From NCBI GenBank assembly GCA_945868845.1, contig CAMBMS010000001.1, forward strand, positions 248,001 to 312,000: a DNA stretch of 64,000 nt, read 5' to 3'. The position numbers and the translations under genes are program-made. Below, one piece after another: positions 25,635 through 34,310 of this stretch (position 1 is the stretch's first letter; each line of letters begins with the position of its first letter). A model generated the notes under the pieces. It was not told where the DNA came from. It did no database searches and saw only the letters and a list, made by a program, of their open reading frames with translations. Origin of the DNA: Asaia bogorensis (lineage in GTDB: Bacteria; Pseudomonadota; Alphaproteobacteria; Acetobacterales; Acetobacteraceae).

Positions 25635-26369
25635 ATGTTGGACCTACATTTTTGGCCCACGCCGAACGGCAAGAAAGTAACAATCCTGCTAGAGGAATGC
25701 GGCCTGCCCTATCGCGTAGTACCCTGCAATATCGGCGCGGGCGATCAGTTCACGCCGGAATTCCTGGCCATCAATCCCAATCACCGCATGCCGGTGCTGG
25801 TGGACCACAAACCGGCGGGTGGCGGCGCGGCGATCAGTGTCTTTGAATCAGGAGCGATCATGCTCTACCTTGCCGAAAAGACCGGCAAATTCATGCCGGC
25901 TGATCTACCCGGGCGCACCCAGGCGCAAGAATGGCTGATGTGGCAAATGGCAAACCAGGGCCCGAAGACCGGCGAATGCGGGCATTTCCGCCGCCTCGAC
26001 GATACGAAGGGCGATCAATCCTATGCGGTGAACCGCTTTACCGATGAAGTGAACCGGCTTTATGGCGTGCTGAACAACCGGTTGTATAACAATCGCTATC
26101 TGGCCGGGGGTATGTACTCGATCGCGGATATGATCTGCTATCCCTGGACCATCAATTGGAAGGCCCAGGGTCAGGACGTCGAGGAATTTCCCTACTTCAA
26201 GCGCTGGCAAGCCGAACTCGCCGCGCGTCCGGCGGTGCAGCGCGGCATGGCCATAGGCAGCGATTTGCAGAACGATCCGTCGAAACTCACGCCCGAGGAA
26301 CAGGCGCGGCGGATCAAGATGCTCTATAATCAGCGCGCACGGCCGGCGCCGGTGGGCGGGCTGCTGTAG
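25635..26369 (+). CDS. Glutathione S-transferase, YfcG/YghU type
   Basis: 244 residues with an N-terminal thioredoxin-fold domain and all-helical C-terminal domain. The signature FWPTPNGKKVTILLEECGLPY, GDQFTPEFLAINPNHRMPVLVD and FESGAIMLYLAEKTG are those of the disulfide-bond oxidoreductase (YfcG/YghU) branch, which uses two glutathiones rather than a catalytic Ser or Tyr. AAGGA lies nine bases before the ATG. It is divergent from the ABC exporter by 93 bases; a thiol exporter beside a glutathione enzyme suggests a shared thiol-redox theme (inference). Confidence 0.87.
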   Translation: MLDLHFWPTPNGKKVTILLEECGLPYRVVPCNIGAGDQFTPEFLAINPNHRMPVLVDHKPAGGGAAISVFESGAIMLYLAEKTGKFMPADLPGRTQAQEWLMWQMANQGPKTGECGHFRRLDDTKGDQSYAVNRFTDEVNRLYGVLNNRLYNNRYLAGGMYSIADMICYPWTINWKAQGQDVEEFPYFKRWQAELAARPAVQRGMAIGSDLQNDPSKLTPEEQARRIKMLYNQRARPAPVGGLL

Positions 26370-26469
26370 AGTGTTTTTCGTGCTGATAGAATCATGGGAA
26401 ACACTCTATCTCACTATCTCACTCGTTTGAGTGAGAAATTGTACTCGACCAGATGATTCCATCTGGTCG
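26367..26469. repeat. Three consecutive hairpins between GST and XRE genes
   Basis: Three perfect inverted repeats in 103 bases: TAGAGTGTTT (26367-26376) with AAACACTCTA (26399-26408); TCTCACTC-GTTT-GAGTGAGA (26417-26436); and CGACCAGATG-ATTC-CATCTGGTCG (26446-26469). The first includes the GST stop codon. They lie between convergent genes, so termination in both directions is one explanation, but T-runs are weak and the arrangement resembles dispersed intergenic repeats of alphaproteobacteria. Similar TAGAGT starts follow the genes ending at 11673 and 32144. Confidence 0.7.
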
Positions 26470-26499
26470 GATGTTGCTCTAAAAGTCTCTCGCGCGGCG

Positions 26500-26838
26500 C
26501 TATTTTTTTGTCTTACCCAGCCGCCGCGCCGTGCGCAGCAAAAGCTGCCGGTCCTTCGGCGTAGCCTCGCGGTAGAGACGCACCAGAGCCATCTCGTCGC
26601 TGGTAAGTTTGCTTCTAGGCGCGCCACGTGGTGGCGCGCCCAGAAGCACGGCGACATGCACACCCAGGACATCGGCCACCCGGGTCAGGTTGCCGGTCAC
26701 CTGCCCGGCCCGCCCCGTCTCCCATTGCGCGACGGCGGAGCGAGAGACGCCCACTGCTTCCGCCAAGCCCTCCTGCGTGATACCACGCTGGCGGCGAATA
26801 TCACGAATTCGTTCGCCAATAGCTTCCGGTGTGTCCAT
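26500..26838 (-). CDS. XRE-family transcriptional regulator
   Basis: 112 residues with an N-terminal lambda-repressor-like helix-turn-helix (IGERIRDIRRQRGITQEGLAEAVGVSRSAVAQWETG, given here as a region spanning residues 7-42) and a C-terminal tail rich in Arg and Lys (KDRQLLLRTARRLGKTKK), so no known ligand or peptidase domain. GGAGG five bases before the ATG at 26838 decides this start over the in-frame ATG at 26850. An AGTC-N5-GACT inverted repeat about 28 bases upstream is a candidate autoregulatory site. Targets unknown. Confidence 0.85.
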   Translation of the reverse strand: MDTPEAIGERIRDIRRQRGITQEGLAEAVGVSRSAVAQWETGRAGQVTGNLTRVADVLGVHVAVLLGAPPRGAPRSKLTSDEMALVRLYREATPKDRQLLLRTARRLGKTKK

Positions 26839-26865
26839 GCCTACCTCCATTTACCCCACAGAATA

Positions 26866-26878
26866 AGTCATTAGGACT
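26866..26878. promoter_or_regulatory. Candidate XRE operator
   Basis: AGTC-ATTAG-GACT, a short inverted repeat upstream of the XRE start on the coding strand. XRE repressors commonly bind such AGTC/GACT repeats at their own promoter. Only four bases per arm, so support is modest. Confidence 0.35.
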
Positions 26879-26960
26879 AACGCTGTCCAGGGCGCGCTTT
26901 GAGAGTCACATCAGTATTTTATTAGCTATATATTGACTGTTGCAGGCATACAGGAATGTC

Positions 26961-26980
26961 TTCCGAAATCATTTTCGGAA
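26961..26980. promoter_or_regulatory. Perfect palindrome before a decayed HTH gene
   Basis: TTCCGAAA-TCAT-TTTCGGAA: eight perfect pairs with a four-base centre, ending seven bases before the ATG at 26988. It could be an operator for the HTH protein once encoded there, or an RNA hairpin that holds the GGAA ribosome-binding bases. Confidence 0.5.
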
Positions 26981-26987
26981 ACGCTCC

Positions 26988-27231
26988 ATGCCGCTCAAAC
27001 TCAACTGGTCCGAAGCCGCCGATACCATCCTGCGTCGACAGCGCGCCGAGGGCGAAATCTGGGACACGATCGTCACCGCCCTTAGTGTGTCCCAATAGAC
27101 CGTGATTGATCGCAGCCGGCGGAAGGTCGTCCGCAACCAGAATTTGCCCCGAAGTCGGACCTAGCCCATCCACCCCTGCCCGCCGAACATCCGCTCTGGT
27201 GAGGCCTGCCGACCCCGGGCACCGCTGCGGG
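26988..27231 (+). pseudogene. Decayed short helix-turn-helix protein
   Basis: The frame from 26988 reads LNWSEAADTILRRQRAEG, then EIWDTIVTALSVSQ, then a TAG at 27096, then TVIDRSRRKVVRNQ before a second TAG at 27162. The pattern W-[ST]-x-x-A-D-x-x-LR-x-x-RAEG-x-x-W-D-x-I-x-x-x-LGVSR-W-TVI-x-R-x-R matches short HTH proteins I recall from Acetobacteraceae, where TAG replaces a Trp codon TGG. A third piece in another frame (HPPLPAEHPLW) matches the PLPxGHP tail of the same proteins. So the gene has two kinds of lesion, stops and a frameshift. It is directly upstream of malate synthase. Confidence 0.6.
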
Positions 27232-27305
27232 CGCATTTACGCTCTCGACAAATGCCGCGCTAGCAGAAACAAGAGCGCCCTGCTCATACTCGGGGAGGAG
27301 CCCTG

Positions 27306-29486
27306 ATGGACTACATCGCCGCCGGTGGCCTGCGTGTCGCCAAACCCTTATTCGATTTCGTCAATGCCGAAGCCCTGCCCAACACCGGCCTGATACAAGT
27401 CGCATTCTGGGACGGGTTCGGCCGGCTAGTTGGCGATCTGAGGGCGCGCAACCGGGCCTTGCTGGACCGCCGCGACGAACTGCAAAGCCAGATCAATGAC
27501 TGGCACAAGCAAAATCTCGGCAGGCCGATCGACATGGATGCCTATCTCGGTTTCCTGCGCGCGATCGGATATCTGCTCGCCTCACCACCAGCTTTCGCCG
27601 TCTCTACCGCCAATGTGGACCCGGAAATCGCCATCATCGCCGGGCCGCAGCTGGTCGTGCCGCTGATGAATGCGCGCTATGCGCTGAATGCGGCCAATGC
27701 GCGCTGGGGCAGCCTGTATGATGCACTGTACGGCACTGATGCCATTCCCGAAGATGGCGAGGCCACACGTGCCGGCGGCTATAACAAGATCCGCGGCGCG
27801 AAAGTCATCGCCCGCGCCCGCGAAGTCCTCGACGAGCAGACGCCGCTGACCACCGGCAGCCACGCGCAGGTGGCGCTTTACACCATCGTCGATGGTGCGC
27901 TCGCGATCACGCGCGAGAACGGCGAGAGGGCAGCCTTGCTCGATCCCAGCCAGCTTGTCGGCTACCAGGGTCCGGCCAACGCCCCCAGTCTCATACTCCT
28001 GCGCCATAACAATCTGCACATCGAAATCCATATTGATCACACGCATCCGATCGGCAAGGAAGATCCCGCCGGCATCGCCGACGTCGTGTTGGAATCAGCC
28101 ATAACCACCATCCAAGATTGCGAAGATTCCGTCGCCGCTGTCGATGCGCTGGACAAGGTGGAGATCTATCGCAACTGGCTGGGCCTGATGAAGGGCTGCT
28201 TGGTAGAGAGCTTCGACAAAGGTGGCCAAACCGTTACCCGCCGACTTAACCTCGACCGCGTCTACAATGCCCCGCTCGGTGGGAAAATAACTTTACCCGG
28301 CCGCAGCCTGATGCTGGTGCGCAATGTCGGGCACCATATGTATACCGATGCGGCACTCACCGCGGATGGACAGGAAATCCCGGAAGGCATGCTCGATGCC
28401 GCAATCACCGCGCTCTGCGCCCTGCATGATCTGCAAGGCACAGGCCCAATCCGCAATAGCCGTGTGGGTTCCATCTATATCGTCAAGCCAAAGATGCACG
28501 GGCCGGAGGAGGTCGACCTCACCGCCGAAATTTTTATTCGCGTCGAAGATCTACTGGGCCTTAGACGAAATACACTGAAGGTTGGCATCATGGATGAGGA
28601 GCGGCGCACCTCCGCCAACCTAGCCGCCTGCATCCATGCGGTGCGCGAACGTGTGGTGTTTATCAATACCGGCTTTCTCGATCGCACCGGCGATGAGATG
28701 CACACGGCAATGGAAGCCGGGCCGATGATCCGCAAAAACGACATGCGCAGCACCGCCTGGATCAAGACGTATGAGGACCAGAACGTCGATATTGGCCTCG
28801 CCTGTGGCTTGCGCGGCAAGGGGCAGATCGGCAAGGGCATGTGGGCGGTACCGGACCGCATGGCCGATATGCTGGCACAAAAAATCAACCATCCGCGCGC
28901 CGGGGCCAACACCGCCTGGGTACCCTCGCCCACCGCCGCGACATTGCACGCGCTGCATTATCACCAGGTCAATGTCGTGGACCGGCAAAGCGAACTGGCA
29001 TCACGCGCACCGACAAGGCTTTCCGATCTGCTTGTCTTACCCATCGCCGATCGCATCAACTGGTCGGCAGAAGAAATCCAGCAGGAGCTGGACAACAACG
29101 TCCAGGGCATCCTGGGCTATGTGGTGCGCTGGATTGACCAGGGCGTAGGCTGTTCCAAGGTGCCGGACATTTACAATGTGGGGCTGATGGAAGATCGCGC
29201 CACCTTGCGCATCTCATCGCAGCATATCGCCAACTGGCTACATCATGGCGTGGTGAGCGAGGCGCAGGTGATGGCAACAATGCAGCGCATGGCCGCCGTG
29301 GTGGACCGCCAGAACGCGGGCGATCCCGCCTACCAGCCGATGGCCCCGCATTTCCGCGGCTCCGCTTTCGCAGCCGCCCGCGACCTGATCTTGCAGGGCC
29401 GCGCGCAGCCGAACGGCTATACGGAATTCATTCTGCACGCACGCCGGCGGGAGGCGAAGGCAGCCGGTTACGACATCACCCGCTGA
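27306..29486 (+). CDS. glcB: Malate synthase G
   Basis: A 726-residue single-chain malate synthase (isoform G length), condensing glyoxylate and acetyl-CoA to malate in the glyoxylate and glycolate pathways. Characteristic regions are [19 protein letters not shown] near the N-terminus, [15 protein letters not shown] (metal-binding acidic residues), [39 protein letters not shown]-like [16 protein letters not shown] and [28 protein letters not shown] lies six bases before the ATG. No isocitrate lyase or glycolate oxidase gene lies in the window. Confidence 0.95.
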   Translation: MDYIAAGGLRVAKPLFDFVNAEALPNTGLIQVAFWDGFGRLVGDLRARNRALLDRRDELQSQINDWHKQNLGRPIDMDAYLGFLRAIGYLLASPPAFAVSTANVDPEIAIIAGPQLVVPLMNARYALNAANARWGSLYDALYGTDAIPEDGEATRAGGYNKIRGAKVIARAREVLDEQTPLTTGSHAQVALYTIVDGALAITRENGERAALLDPSQLVGYQGPANAPSLILLRHNNLHIEIHIDHTHPIGKEDPAGIADVVLESAITTIQDCEDSVAAVDALDKVEIYRNWLGLMKGCLVESFDKGGQTVTRRLNLDRVYNAPLGGKITLPGRSLMLVRNVGHHMYTDAALTADGQEIPEGMLDAAITALCALHDLQGTGPIRNSRVGSIYIVKPKMHGPEEVDLTAEIFIRVEDLLGLRRNTLKVGIMDEERRTSANLAACIHAVRERVVFINTGFLDRTGDEMHTAMEAGPMIRKNDMRSTAWIKTYEDQNVDIGLACGLRGKGQIGKGMWAVPDRMADMLAQKINHPRAGANTAWVPSPTAATLHALHYHQVNVVDRQSELASRAPTRLSDLLVLPIADRINWSAEEIQQELDNNVQGILGYVVRWIDQGVGCSKVPDIYNVGLMEDRATLRISSQHIANWLHHGVVSEAQVMATMQRMAAVVDRQNAGDPAYQPMAPHFRGSAFAAARDLILQGRAQPNGYTEFILHARRREAKAAGYDITR

Positions 29487-29504
29487 CGCTAGGTCGGTTC
29501 TTGG

Positions 29505-29960
29505 CTACGCAACTGGGCCCTCGCGTTTCGGCAGGAAAAAGGCGCGCAGCAGCGTCGCTGCCTCACCTTCGCGCACGCCACCGATGATTTCCGGCCTGTA
29601 ATGGCAGGAAGCGGCCGCAAACACCCTCGCCCCATGCTCTACGCCGCCGCCTTTCGGATCATAGGCCCCGAAGATAAGCCGGCGGATGCGCGCAAAGGAG
29701 ATCGCCTGCGCGCACATCGGGCAGGGCTCCAGGGTGACATAGAGATCGCAGCCGATCAGGCGCGGCGAACCGTACCGCGCGCTGGCCGCGCGGATTGCAA
29801 GGATCTCTGCATGCGCGGTGGGGTCGTGGCTAGCCTCCACCTGGTTACCGGCGCGGGCCAGAATGGCGCCATCCGGGCCGACTACCACGGCCCCCACGGG
29901 AACCTCGCCACGCGCAGCGGCGGCGTGGGCCTCGGCCAGGGCTTCTTGCATTGAAACCAT
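29505..29960 (-). CDS. tadA: tRNA-specific adenosine deaminase TadA
   Basis: A zinc deaminase of about 151 residues converting the wobble adenosine of tRNA-Arg(ACG) to inosine. The active site is intact: HAEILAI (zinc His and catalytic Glu) and PCPMCAQA (two zinc cysteines), with VPVGAVVV at the N-terminus. The ATG at 29960 is preferred, but starts at 29981 or 29951 are possible since none has a strong ribosome site. It is divergent from the C26 amidohydrolase. Confidence 0.9.
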   Translation of the reverse strand: MVSMQEALAEAHAAAARGEVPVGAVVVGPDGAILARAGNQVEASHDPTAHAEILAIRAASARYGSPRLIGCDLYVTLEPCPMCAQAISFARIRRLIFGAYDPKGGGVEHGARVFAAASCHYRPEIIGGVREGEAATLLRAFFLPKREGPVA

Positions 29961-30005
29961 CCGATCTTCTTGCCCTCTCATGGCGCGCGGGTCTAGCAAC
30001 ACATC

Positions 30006-30722
30006 ATGAAAGCACTTCCCTTGATCGGCGTGACCCTAGATTCGGAGCAGCCGGGCGGCTACTCGAAGTATCCCTGGTATGCATTGCGGCAAAACTACGC
30101 CGACGCCATCATCGCCGCCGGCGGGCTGCCGGTGGCGCTGCCGCACCACCCGGAGCTGGCGGCATCCTATCTAGATCGTATCCAGGGGCTGGTGGTGACC
30201 GGCGGGGCATTCGATGTCGATCCGGCCTTGTATGGGGAGGGCGACCGGCATGCCACCATAACCTTGAAGGAAAACCGCACCGCCGCCGAACTTTCGCTCA
30301 TCTCCGGTGCCCTGGGGCGAAACATGCCGGTGTTGGGGATTTGCGGCGGCCAGCAATTGCTCGCCGTGGCTTTGGGGGGCACCTTGATCCAGCATATTCC
30401 CGATAGCGTGGCGAAGGCGCTAAAGCATGAGCAGCCGAACCCACGCCATGAACCCGGACATACGGTCTCCGTCATGCCAGGGACGTTGCTGCACCGCGTG
30501 GTCGGCAGCGCGGTGATGAATGTGAACTCGGCCCATCATCAGGCCGTGCGCGCCACCGGGCCGCACGCAGTGGTGAACGCGTTGGCGCCCGATGGGGTAA
30601 TCGAGGGAGTAGAGGACACGCGCTATCGCTTCGCACTCGGCGTGCAATGGCATCCGGAATATCTGATCGATCCGGGTGACGCGAAAATTTTTTTGGCGTT
30701 TATGGCCGCATGCCAGATATGA
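30006..30722 (+). CDS. Class I glutamine-amidotransferase-like hydrolase (peptidase C26)
   Basis: 238 residues, related to gamma-glutamyl-GABA hydrolase PuuD. Nucleophile Cys in LGICGGQQLLAV, catalytic His and Glu in VQWHPEYL, and the oxyanion segment VVTGGAFDVDP. PuuD acts in putrescine breakdown, but no other puu genes are present, so only the hydrolase class is firm. The 3' end overlaps rluB by 13 bases, so the two are co-transcribed. Confidence 0.87.
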   Translation: MKALPLIGVTLDSEQPGGYSKYPWYALRQNYADAIIAAGGLPVALPHHPELAASYLDRIQGLVVTGGAFDVDPALYGEGDRHATITLKENRTAAELSLISGALGRNMPVLGICGGQQLLAVALGGTLIQHIPDSVAKALKHEQPNPRHEPGHTVSVMPGTLLHRVVGSAVMNVNSAHHQAVRATGPHAVVNALAPDGVIEGVEDTRYRFALGVQWHPEYLIDPGDAKIFLAFMAACQI

Positions 30723-31480
30723 GTGACGCCCCGGAACAGGCAGTGCCAGAAGAACGCGGTGAGCGCATCGCCAAATATCTGTCACGCGCAGGCGTGACCA
30801 GCCGTCGCGATGTGGAAAAACTGATTGCGGACGGCCAGATAAAACTTAACAACAAGAAAGTCACGCACCCTGCCACCTTCGTCACCGAAGGTGATCTGAT
30901 CACGGTTAATGGAAAACTGGTGGAACCACCCGCCCGCACCCGCCTTTGGCGCTATCACAAGGCGGCAGGCGTGATGACCACGCATCGCGACCCCGAAGGC
31001 CGCCCCACCGTATTCGAAAAACTGAAAGACCGGCTGCCACGCGTCATCAGCGTCGGCCGGCTCGATCTCAACAGCGAGGGTCTGCTGCTGCTTACCAATG
31101 ATGGCGCGCTGGCCCGCAAGCTGGAATTACCCGCCACCGGCTGGCTGCGCCGCTACCGCGTGCGCGTGAACGGACACCCCGACCCACAGGCACTGGCAGC
31201 TCTGGCCGAGGGCACCACCGTCCACGGCGTCCGCTACGGCCCCATCATAGCCGGTCTCGATTCCGGCAAGGGCGATAATGCCTGGCTGACAGTCTCCCTG
31301 CGCGAAGGCCGTAATCGCGAAATCCGCAAAGTTATGGCCCATCTCCACCTGCCGGTCAGCCGCCTCATCCGCATCGCCTATGGCCCCTTCCAACTCGGTA
31401 CCCTCGCCCGCGGCGAAGTCGCAGAAATCCCGCCACGCGTCTTGCGCGACCAATTGCCCACGCCGGAGCGCACAGGGTGA
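30710..31480 (+). CDS. rluB: 23S rRNA pseudouridine synthase, RluB-like
   Basis: 256 residues: N-terminal S4 RNA-binding domain (RIAKYLSRAGVTSRRDVEKLI, about residues 19-40), then the RsuA/RluB catalytic domain with the essential aspartate in GRLDLNSEGLLLLTNDG and the later REGRNREIRKVM. RluB modifies U2605 of 23S rRNA; RsuA, RluE and RluF share the fold, and RluB is chosen on S4-domain presence and general resemblance. It overlaps the C26 gene upstream and is followed by rsmD, another rRNA modification gene. Confidence 0.87.
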   Translation: MPDMSDAPEQAVPEERGERIAKYLSRAGVTSRRDVEKLIADGQIKLNNKKVTHPATFVTEGDLITVNGKLVEPPARTRLWRYHKAAGVMTTHRDPEGRPTVFEKLKDRLPRVISVGRLDLNSEGLLLLTNDGALARKLELPATGWLRRYRVRVNGHPDPQALAALAEGTTVHGVRYGPIIAGLDSGKGDNAWLTVSLREGRNREIRKVMAHLHLPVSRLIRIAYGPFQLGTLARGEVAEIPPRVLRDQLPTPERTG

Positions 31481-31494
31481 TGCGGGGGAAGAAC

Positions 31495-31556
31495 GGCGGT
31501 CCAGGGAGCCCTGCTCTCTGGCGAGGTGCAGGGGCAGCGTCCCTGCCTTCCTCTTC
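31495..31556. repeat. GC-rich palindromic intergenic block
   Basis: The interval between rluB and rsmD holds CCAGGGAGCCCTG and GCAGGGGCAGCGTCCCTGC, both imperfect palindromes. The second resembles the block at 11895-11940. It looks like another member of the dispersed GC-rich repeats in this window. Confidence 0.45.
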
Positions 31557-31568
31557 CGCCCCCACCTG

Positions 31569-32144
31569 ATGCGCATCGTCGCGGGTACCTGGCGGGGGCG
31601 AGGGTTGGTGGCGCCTTCGGGGCTAACAACCAGGCCAACGTCGGATCGGGTGCGGCAGGTGGTGTTTGATATGCTGTGGCATGCGCCTTGGGCCGGCCGT
31701 GCGGCGGTGGAGAGGGCGCGGGTGCTGGATGGTTTCGCCGGCACCGGGGCGATGGGGCTAGAGGCTTTGTCGCGCGGCGCGGCGGAGGCAGTGTTCATGG
31801 AGCGAGATCGCGCAGCCCTGGCAGTCTTGCGGGAGAATATTTCGGCCTGCCGGGCGGAGGCGGTATGCCAGGTGCTGGCAGTGGATGCCCTGGCGCCGCC
31901 GGCCGGCGCGCCTTGCGGGCTGGTATTTTTGGACCCGCCTTATAGCCAGGGCTTGGCGGTGCGCGCAGCGCTGGCTTTGGCGCTGGCTGGCTGGCTGGCG
32001 CCGGCGGCATTGGTAGTGGTGGAGACAGGGCGCGACGAAACGCTGGAATTGCCGGGGGAGCGGCTAGCGGAGCGCGCGCATGGAGCGGCACGGATGACGT
32101 TCTGGCGTCTGGGTGGAATGGATGCCGTTTCACATCTTCGCTAG
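31569..32144 (+). CDS. rsmD: 16S rRNA (guanine966-N2)-methyltransferase RsmD
   Basis: 191 residues, Rossmann methyltransferase. N-terminal MRIVAGTWRGRGL, then RPTSDRVRQVVFDML, SAM-binding DGFAGTGAMGLEALSRGA and catalytic DPPY in VFLDPPYSQG are all RsmD hallmarks. The ATG at 31569 is fixed by the conserved N-terminus; a ribosome site is not obvious, because the upstream sequence is a repeat. It probably continues the C26-rluB transcript. Confidence 0.93.
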   Translation: MRIVAGTWRGRGLVAPSGLTTRPTSDRVRQVVFDMLWHAPWAGRAAVERARVLDGFAGTGAMGLEALSRGAAEAVFMERDRAALAVLRENISACRAEAVCQVLAVDALAPPAGAPCGLVFLDPPYSQGLAVRAALALALAGWLAPAALVVVETGRDETLELPGERLAERAHGAARMTFWRLGGMDAVSHLR

Positions 32145-32335
32145 AGTGTTCTTGCCCCAACCTGAACAGTAATCGGCGTGGCGAAGGTAGTTTGCGCACT
32201 TGGCGCGGCCGCTCCGTGTGGCACCGTCTCCCAATCATGTCCGCAAGTCGCGCAGCGCATCATCCGCGGCTGGGTCAACATCACCGCGGGCAGTTCGTAA
32301 ACCGCCACGTAGGCCGGGGAGGCGATCTCAGGCAA
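32141..32335 (-). pseudogene. Degenerate zinc-ribbon (MJ0042-type) protein
   Basis: An open frame of 64 codons beginning with TTG reads EIASPAYVAVYELPAVMLTQ, then RMMRCATCGHDWETVP. The second part is the C-x-x-C half of an MJ0042-type zinc ribbon. In the first half the expected C-x-x-C (as in IACPACGAVYELP) has become S-x-x-Y through what look like single-base changes. An ATG 10 bases upstream (32345) is in another frame and soon meets a stop. Such zinc-ribbon genes often sit divergent from ftsE in related bacteria (my recollection) and are longer. I take this as a decaying remnant. It ends four bases into rsmD on the other strand. Confidence 0.6.
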
Positions 32336-32650
32336 TCAGCATGCGAACGGTCAACTCATACGGCAAGCCAGGGGACATGGTGGGGGAGGTCGCGCATCTC
32401 TGCATTGGTTTCCCCCACTTACCAGGCCCACACTAGCGCGAATGTCTTGTCGAAGCCGGTCTCGTGGCGGTCGTGATTTGGTTTAAATCCCGCTCCAGCG
32501 TGCAGCCCTCCCGACCGCCCATGAGAGTATACTTCCGCGGGTGGCCGGCAGGGGATGCGAGCCGGTGCCGGACTTGAACCGCCCCCCATGCACGGGCTGG
32601 TGCCCCACACACCCACATATTACCCTCCCTCGATGGCAGCGATTCCCAGC
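32336..32650. other. Intergenic region upstream of ftsE
   Basis: About 315 bases without a supportable gene. It must contain the ftsE operon promoter. No repeat of the GGTCGGGG type is seen. A TTTAAATCCC stretch at 32481-32491 and a possible upstream part of the zinc-ribbon gene are the only landmarks. Confidence 0.4.
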
Positions 32651-33364
32651 ATGGTCCAGTGCGAGCAGATTGGCCTGAGCTATTCCAGCGCCGGAGTTAC
32701 GAATAATACTACTCGGGCAAATGATGCCGCCCGGGACCATGACGCATCGAAGGTGTTACAGGATCTGCGTTTCACCATCCCGGAAGGCGCATTCCGCTGG
32801 CTGCTCGGCCCGTCTGGGGCGGGCAAATCCAGCCTGCTCAAGCTACTGTATCTGGCCGTGCGCCCGACGTGCGGGCGGCTGATGCTCATGGGCCAGGATA
32901 TCGCCACGATCCCACGCCACGCGCTGCCCTTGCTGCGCCGGCGTATCGGCGTGGTATTCCAGGATTTTCGCCTGCTCTCCCATCTCTCCGCTTTCGACAA
33001 TGTGGCCTTGCCTTTGCGCCTCGCCGGCCGCCCCGAAGGCCCGCTGCGCGCCGATGTGACGGAGCTTCTCCGATGGGTCGGACTTGCCCGCAAGATGGAG
33101 CAACGTCCGGACGAACTGTCGGGGGGGGAGCAGCAGCGCGTCGCCATCGCCCGCGCCGTGATTGCCCGTCCGGCCCTGCTACTTGCCGATGAACCCACCG
33201 GCAATCTGGACGACGCGCAGGCCGAACGCCTGATGCAATTGCTGCATGAATTGAACCATCTTGGCACCACGGTCGTGGTCGCCACCCATAACCAGACCCT
33301 GGTCCACCGCCACCCCGCCCCCGCCCTGATTCTGGATGCAGGCCGGCTCCAGGTCACTGCCTGA
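32651..33364 (+). CDS. ftsE: Cell division ATP-binding protein FtsE
   Basis: ABC ATPase of about 237 residues, partner of FtsX in activating peptidoglycan hydrolases at the septum. Walker [11 protein letters not shown] loop VFQDFRLL, signature [14 protein letters not shown] and Walker [10 protein letters not shown], with H loop ATHNQ. The FtsE-specific [20 protein letters not shown] is well conserved. The start is uncertain (ATG at 32651 or 32633); neither has a ribosome site. An insertion of about 20 residues after LSYS, rich in Asn, Thr and Ala, precedes the usual ALQDLSF-like strand and is atypical. ftsX begins two bases after the stop. Confidence 0.9.
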   Translation: MVQCEQIGLSYSSAGVTNNTTRANDAARDHDASKVLQDLRFTIPEGAFRWLLGPSGAGKSSLLKLLYLAVRPTCGRLMLMGQDIATIPRHALPLLRRRIGVVFQDFRLLSHLSAFDNVALPLRLAGRPEGPLRADVTELLRWVGLARKMEQRPDELSGGEQQRVAIARAVIARPALLLADEPTGNLDDAQAERLMQLLHELNHLGTTVVVATHNQTLVHRHPAPALILDAGRLQVTA

Positions 33365-33365
33365 A

Positions 33366-34310
33366 ATGGCTTTCCGTCCGCCCGGCCGGCGTCGCCAATC
33401 ACTGCGTCCCGCCGGTTTCGACGAGCTTGGTCTGCGCCGTGCCCTGGCTGGGAGGATGCTGCCCTTTCTGGTGGCCGCGATGGCGATCCTCGCCGCCCTG
33501 GCGTTGGCCGGCGGGCTCGGCGCGGCAACATTGGCGCACCAATGGCGCGTCGGCCCAGCCACCACCCTGACCGCGCAAATTCCCCGCCCCACCCATCCGG
33601 CCGAGGCTGGCCGTGGCACGCGGCTAGACCAAGCCCTGGCCCTGCTCCGCGCTACCCCGGGCATCGTCTCCGCCAGGCCTATATCGGAGGACGAGCTTAA
33701 CGACCTGCTGCGCCCCTGGCTGGGCCGCGACGGCGAACGCCTCGCCTTGCCGCTGCCAGCGGTGGTGGAACTCCGCCTCGCCGAGCACGCAGCCCCGCCC
33801 GATGACCTTGCCCGCCGGCTGGGCGACGCGGTGCCCGGCAGCCTTCTTGAAAGCCATGGCCCCTGGCTGCACAAGCTTTCCATCCTGGCGCGCAGCCTGC
33901 AAGCCTGCGCTCTGACGGCCCTGGCGCTGGTCATCGGCATCGCCATCCTGGTCATCGGTGTCGCCACCCGCGCTGGCCTCGCCGCCCGGCGGGAAGCGAT
34001 CGAGATCGTGCACGGACTAGGCGCCGCCGACGCCTACATTGCCGGGCGCTTTGCCGCGCGGATCTCCTGGCTTACCATGCTGGGCGGAATTATCGGCGCC
34101 GTGCTGGCATTGCCGATGCTCGCCGGCCTTGCCTGGCTCGCTGCCCCATTCACTGGCTCCGGCTTTGCGGTTGCCACCGATTTCGATCCGCGCGTCGTGC
34201 TCTCGCCGTCTTTATGGGGTTTGCTGCCCGGTCTGCCGGCGGCATCCTGGTTGATCGGCTGGTTCACTGCACAAACCACCGTGCGCCGCTGGCTTCGGCA
34301 ATTGCCATGA
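33366..34310 (+). CDS. ftsX: Cell division protein FtsX
   Basis: 314 residues, four membrane helices (about 40-62, 180-205, 228-255, 280-300) with an extracellular loop between the first two and a FtsX/MacB-like C-terminal membrane domain. Sequence conservation is low, as usual for alphaproteobacterial FtsX. The assignment rests on topology, the motif [25 protein letters not shown] (the coupling region) and its position right after ftsE. Its stop overlaps the ydcF start. Confidence 0.85.
   Translation: MAFRPPGRRRQSLRPAGFDELGLRRALAGRMLPFLVAAMAILAALALAGGLGAATLAHQWRVGPATTLTAQIPRPTHPAEAGRGTRLDQALALLRATPGIVSARPISEDELNDLLRPWLGRDGERLALPLPAVVELRLAEHAAPPDDLARRLGDAVPGSLLESHGPWLHKLSILARSLQACALTALALVIGIAILVIGVATRAGLAARREAIEIVHGLGAADAYIAGRFAARISWLTMLGGIIGAVLALPMLAGLAWLAAPFTGSGFAVATDFDPRVVLSPSLWGLLPGLPAASWLIGWFTAQTTVRRWLRQLP

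Noticed and set aside
32561-32590. tRNA T-arm-like sequence (minus strand GGTTCAAGTCC context)
   Set aside because: The T stem has a mismatch, and I could not find a matching 5' acceptor or anticodon arm at the right distance.
33121-33130. G8 tract in ftsE
   Set aside because: It encodes the invariant Gly-Gly of the ABC signature (LSGGE), so codon choice explains it; phase variation of an essential gene is unlikely.
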